A DNA stretch of 64,000 nucleotides, from NCBI RefSeq assembly GCF_022512515.1, contig NZ_JAKWBK010000001.1, forward strand, positions 4,216,001-4,280,000. Direction: 5' to 3'. Position 1 is the stretch's first letter. Every line of letters starts with the position of its first letter. Source of the DNA: Paraniabella hibiscisoli (lineage in GTDB: Bacteria; Bacteroidota; Bacteroidia; Chitinophagales; Chitinophagaceae). Under the pieces are notes generated by a model, which was given only the letters and a program-made list of their open reading frames with translations, was not told the origin of the DNA and ran no database searches. Below, piece by piece: positions 58,992-64,000 of this stretch. The translations under genes were made by a program, and so were the position numbers.

Positions 58992-60152
58992 ATGTCCTAT
59001 TCATTTAAAAGAAGTTTGGTAACAGTACTTGCATGTTCAGGTATATGGTCTGCAGTACTGGCTCAAGCTCCATCTCCATCGAGGCACCAGGCACAGTTTA
59101 GCGACCCCTTTGCGCCGGTGGGCAATAAAGCCCTGACTGTTCCCGGCTCTGTAACTCCTGTTCTGGATATTTGGATGCGGGATACCTATGTGATGAAGGG
59201 ACCCGATAACTTCTATTACCTGACTGGTACTACAGCCACTCCGGGTAGACATTTCACGGGTGAGAAGCATTGCTGGGATCATAATGATGGTCTGTACCTG
59301 TGGCGATCGCGCGACCTGAAGAAATGGGAATCAAAGGGTCTTGTCTGGTCATTTGCTAAAGATGCAGCTGCCTGGCAAAAAAGGAAAGCCGGTAAAGCCG
59401 GGGCCAGGTCTGTTAACGGCGACCCGCTCGATTCAATTTTCCGGGCTGTATGGGCACCCGAATTACATTATATAAAATCTCAAAAGAAATGGCTGTTGAT
59501 AGCCTGTCTGAATGGAGGTGGCGGATCATTTGTACTCGAAAGCATCAGTGGAAAACCGGAAGGGCCCTATCAGAATATTCCAGGTAATAAGGATAAGGCC
59601 ATCTTTGCTAATATCGATCTGGGAGCTTTTGAAGATGATAATGGTGATGTGTACCTGGTTGGGCACAATCACTACATTGCGAAAATGAAGCCCGATTTGA
59701 GCGATATTGCGCAGCCATTCCAATTGTTTAAAGAAACTCCTTATGATCCCGAGCCTTATATAGAAGGGGCTACCATCAGCAAGCATCATAACAAATATCA
59801 GCTGTTACAAACCGTTTGGTCAGTGGCACGTGAAGACGGATCCTATACCTATACCGGCAATGCAGGCGGTTCTAAAAAAGTACATAGCTATGATGTAGTG
59901 GTAGCTGAAGCGGATAATATTTACGGTCCCTACAGCCCGAGGTATCCCGCTATCCTGGAAGGGGGCATAATAATCTTTTCCAGGATGCGGCGGTGCCTGG
60001 TGGTCGACCACTTTTTCAATCCGCGCGGCGTTATGGGGAAGCGGTTCCAGGTAACCTGCAGGCCGGCTCTTGTACCGGTTAAATGGCAAAGCGGCCGGCT
60101 CATGCCCGATGTTGAACGGGTGAGGAAATCCTATAAGGCTGTTCAAAGGTAA
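58992..60152 (+). CDS. GH43-family glycosidase (masked, compensated frameshifts near C terminus)
   Basis: About 387 aa with a signal peptide (ACSGIWSAVLAQ). Propeller residues: base Asp in WMRDTYVMKGPDNFYYLTG, pKa Asp in NIDLGAFEDDNGDVYLVG, acid Glu in PYIEGATISKHHNKYQ; also FRAVWAPELHYIKSQKKW. The frame reads through, but a stretch of about 16 residues (GIIIFSRMRRCLVVDH) is out of frame. Restoring one base near each of 59964, 59990 and 60014 gives GGHNNLFQDAGGAWWSTTFF then NPRGVMG, a family-typical segment. The three indels cancel out. Member of the sulfatase-bearing PUL; substrate unknown. Confidence 0.85.
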   Translation: MSYSFKRSLVTVLACSGIWSAVLAQAPSPSRHQAQFSDPFAPVGNKALTVPGSVTPVLDIWMRDTYVMKGPDNFYYLTGTTATPGRHFTGEKHCWDHNDGLYLWRSRDLKKWESKGLVWSFAKDAAAWQKRKAGKAGARSVNGDPLDSIFRAVWAPELHYIKSQKKWLLIACLNGGGGSFVLESISGKPEGPYQNIPGNKDKAIFANIDLGAFEDDNGDVYLVGHNHYIAKMKPDLSDIAQPFQLFKETPYDPEPYIEGATISKHHNKYQLLQTVWSVAREDGSYTYTGNAGGSKKVHSYDVVVAEADNIYGPYSPRYPAILEGGIIIFSRMRRCLVVDHFFNPRGVMGKRFQVTCRPALVPVKWQSGRLMPDVERVRKSYKAVQR

Positions 60153-60324
60153 ACTATGATACTTGTTTTGAAGACTGCCCCGTAAGCAATGGCTCTAGCA
60201 CGGTGTAGTTGAGATGATTTAGCTAATTTATGATTAACCATAAATAGTTACGTATAGTAATTTTAATGTTGCTATGCCATAAGTTTTGGACGCTGCTATC
60301 TTTAAATAATTAAAATGTATTACC

Positions 60325-61730
60325 ATGTCAGGTTTATGTATGATTTGCAGGTTGGTTATACCAGTAGTTTTTGTAATGCTGTCGGGTATGAGTTATGCGG
60401 CAGGCAACACTCCTGTTAAAAAGGGGCGCCCCAATATCATCATTATTATGGCAGATGACCTCGACTCCAGGCAACTGAGTTGTTACGGGGAAAGAACATC
60501 TTAACGCATAATATAGATTTGCTGGCTTCCCAGGGTATGCAGTTTAATTCAATGATTGCGTCTGAGGCTATGTGTGTACCTACCCGCGCTTCCCTGTTCA
60601 CAGGCTTGTTCCCGGCCAGGCATGGCGCCTATCAGAATCATAAGCCGGTGTATGCAGGTTTAAAGAGTATCGTACATTATATGAACGAAGCAGGTTATAA
60701 GGTTGGATTAACCGGTAAGGATCATGTAACGCGACCCAAAACAATTTTCCCCTTTGAAATAGTGAAGGGCTTTGAACCTAACTGCGTATCTGCAACAGAT
60801 CTCTATTTTCTCGACAGTGTAAAACAATACATGCAACAAAAGGATCCTTTTTGTCTTTTCATCATGAGTATTAATCCGCATGCGCCATGGACGGTAGGTA
60901 ATCCCTCAGAATTTAATCCCCGAAAACTTGTATTGCCGGCTCATTGGGTAAATACCGATCTTACCCGCGAACAGTTTGCAAGGTACCTCGCTGAAGTGCG
61001 CGTGCTTGATAACCAGGTAGGAGATGTCTTAAAATTATTAAAGGAAAGCGGCCTGGAAGAAAATACCATTGTTATATTTTTAGGAGAACAAGGTCCCCAG
61101 TTTCCAGGCGGTAAATGGAACCTGTACGACAACGGGCAGAAGAGCTCAATGATTGTGCGGTGGCCGGGAGTAACACAAGCGGGCAGTCAAAGCAGTGCAA
61201 TTATTCAGTATGAAGATATCACTCCTACATTGGTTGACATTGCGGGTGGCAAACCTGTTAAAAACCTGGATGGGATGAGTTTTAAATCTGTATTGGAAGG
61301 TCATAAATCTACCCACCGGCAGCTGGCTTTTGGTATTCATAATAACATACCAGAAGGGCCGGCTTATCCTATCAGGAGTGTGCGGGATAATAATTTTAAG
61401 TTGCTGCTTAATCTTATGCCCGATTCTACCTACAAAATAAAGTATATGATGAATCCGCAACGTAAAGAACTGGCATGGACCACCTGGGTAAAAAGTGCCG
61501 AGCAGAGCCCGGGTGATAAAAAACTGGTGAATAGGATTGCACATCGTCCCGCGATAGAATTGTATGATCTAAAAAATGATCCATACGAATTACACAATCT
61601 TGCAAACGATCCTCAATATGCCGGAGTTGTAAATAAGTATAAAACGCAATTGCATCAATGGATGCAGGACCAGGGAGATAAAGGTGTTTTAATGGACCAA
61701 CCTATACGAAAGGCAAAGAATGAGCAGTAA
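60325..61730 (+). CDS. S1-family sulfatase (one frameshift)
   Basis: About 468 aa. N-terminal signal (LVIPVVFVMLSGMSYAAG). Metal-binding start RPNIIIIMADDLDSRQLSCY; the formylglycine motif is Cys-type, CVPTRASLFTGLFPARHG (C-x-P-x-R). Further landmarks: VGLTGKDHV, FIMSINPHAPWTVGN, FLGEQGPQFPGGKWNLYD and ELYDLKNDPYELHNLAND. The break near 60490 needs one G (YGGKNILTHNIDLL). It requires the anaerobic-type or FGE maturase for Cys-to-formylglycine conversion, not in this window. Removes sulfate esters from a carbohydrate, so the second PUL targets a sulfated glycan. Confidence 0.9.
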
Positions 61731-61763
61731 TGGTGGTGGGTTCACAGGATAATTTCGCGCTAA

Positions 61764-63393
<1,630 letters not shown>

Positions 63394-63558
63394 CGACCGC
63401 GTTCCATCGCCTGCATGCTGGTTTCAATGTTGGTTGTACATCATTGTACCAAAGAGCATTTGCCATTGATACGATGTGCACATGCTGACCTGGAATTTAC
63501 ACATATTGTGGACGGGTTGAGTATGACCGGCACTTAAAAGAATTCTTAATATCTATAT

Positions 63559-64000
63559 ATGTTAAAATCAATTTTTGGTGTTGCATTAATGATGAGTTGC
63601 AGCGCATCGTTAAAGGCTCAGCAATGGCGCATGCAGCCGGTGTCACTCAGTACTGTATGGGCGCAAAAGGTTACACCTCAAAACACCTGGCAGCAGTATC
63701 CGAGACCACAATTAAAGCGCCAGAACTGGATGAACCTGAATGGGCTGTGGGATTATAGCATTGTTGCCAAAAATAAACCGGCGCCCGAAAAATATGATGG
63801 TAAAATACTGGTGCCCTTTTTGTGTGGAGTCGGCCTTGTCGGGCGTAAAGAAAGCTTTTTTACCTAACGAACGGCTTTATTATAAAAGGAATTTTAAAGT
63901 ACCTGCTGACTGGAAAGGAAAGGATATTGTGCTAAACTTTGATGCTGTTGACTGGTCGGCGGCGGTATGGGTAAATGGTGCTTTGGTGGGCGCCCATAAA
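63559..64000 (+). CDS. GH2-family beta-galactosidase-like enzyme, N-terminal part (3' end outside window, one frameshift)
   Basis: The first ~147 residues of a GH2 protein. Signal peptide (FGVALMMSCSASLKAQ), then the sugar-binding domain: RPQLKRQNWMNLNGLWDYSI, PFCVESALSGVKKAFLPNER, LYYKRNFKVPADWKGKDIVL, DAVDWSAAVWVNGALVG. The frame changes near 63820; here one T too many (five in place of four) restores VPFCVESALSG, so it is an insertion-type error, unlike most others. Catalytic residues lie outside the window. Probably a galactosidase or related enzyme acting with the two sulfatases. Confidence 0.85.

Overview
The window comes from a Bacteroidota genome, most likely Chitinophagales or a related soil or plant-associated lineage. 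Supporting signs are three SusC/SusD pairs, a hybrid two-component system (HTCS), DUF1735, DUF3823 and DUF4249 lipoproteins, an STN-type TonB receptor, and AT-leaning DNA with Bacteroidota-style lipoprotein signals. It is almost entirely devoted to capturing and breaking down plant polysaccharide. No rRNA, tRNA, CRISPR array, insertion sequence or phage gene was seen.

Layout. (1) 1-11886 is the canonical xylan-utilisation core: SusC-SusD-SusC-SusD-DUF1735-GH10, the xusA-xusE/xyn10 order, closed by a strong terminator. (2) 11970-19113 is an embedded cassette of a small secreted protein, an STN-TonB receptor, a DUF4249 lipoprotein and a large MG2-like protein. (3) 19505-28777 is the main-chain and de-esterification block: GH30, two CE1-type esterases, a CE6-type SASA esterase, an SGNH esterase, GH8 and GH43. 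(4) 29134-44102 is the side-chain block: GH97, GH95, a GH43 remnant, a GH127/GH146-type enzyme, four further GH43 enzymes (two carrying CBM6) and one small secreted protein of unknown function. (5) 44401-50536 is regulatory: an HTCS, a LacI-like protein with no visible helix-turn-helix, and a convergent true LacI repressor. (6) 50537-53244 is nearly gene-free apart from a FAS1 lipoprotein. (7) 53245-64000 is a second PUL: SusC-SusD-DUF3823-GH43-sulfatase-sulfatase-GH2 (the last cut by the window edge).

How the genes fit together. Surface GH10/GH30 enzymes would cut xylan and SusC/D pairs import the oligomers. Periplasmic esterases would strip acetyl or feruloyl groups. GH43, GH95, GH97 and GH127/146 would remove arabinose, galactose and similar decorations, and GH8/GH43 would finish the chain. 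The GH95 + GH97 + GH127/146 combination points to a highly decorated glucuronoarabinoxylan. Three intergenic palindromes centred on AATCGATT look like operators of a LacI-family repressor, and the HTCS would be the activator.

Data-quality caution: most genes are broken by single-base frameshifts. Nearly all can be repaired by restoring one base, usually in a homopolymer, which returns textbook family sequence. I read these as sequencing or assembly indels, not gene decay, and give whole-gene spans. Genes that read through without a break are the second SusD, the 11970 gene, GH97, the first GH43-CBM6, the LacI-like protein and DUF3823.
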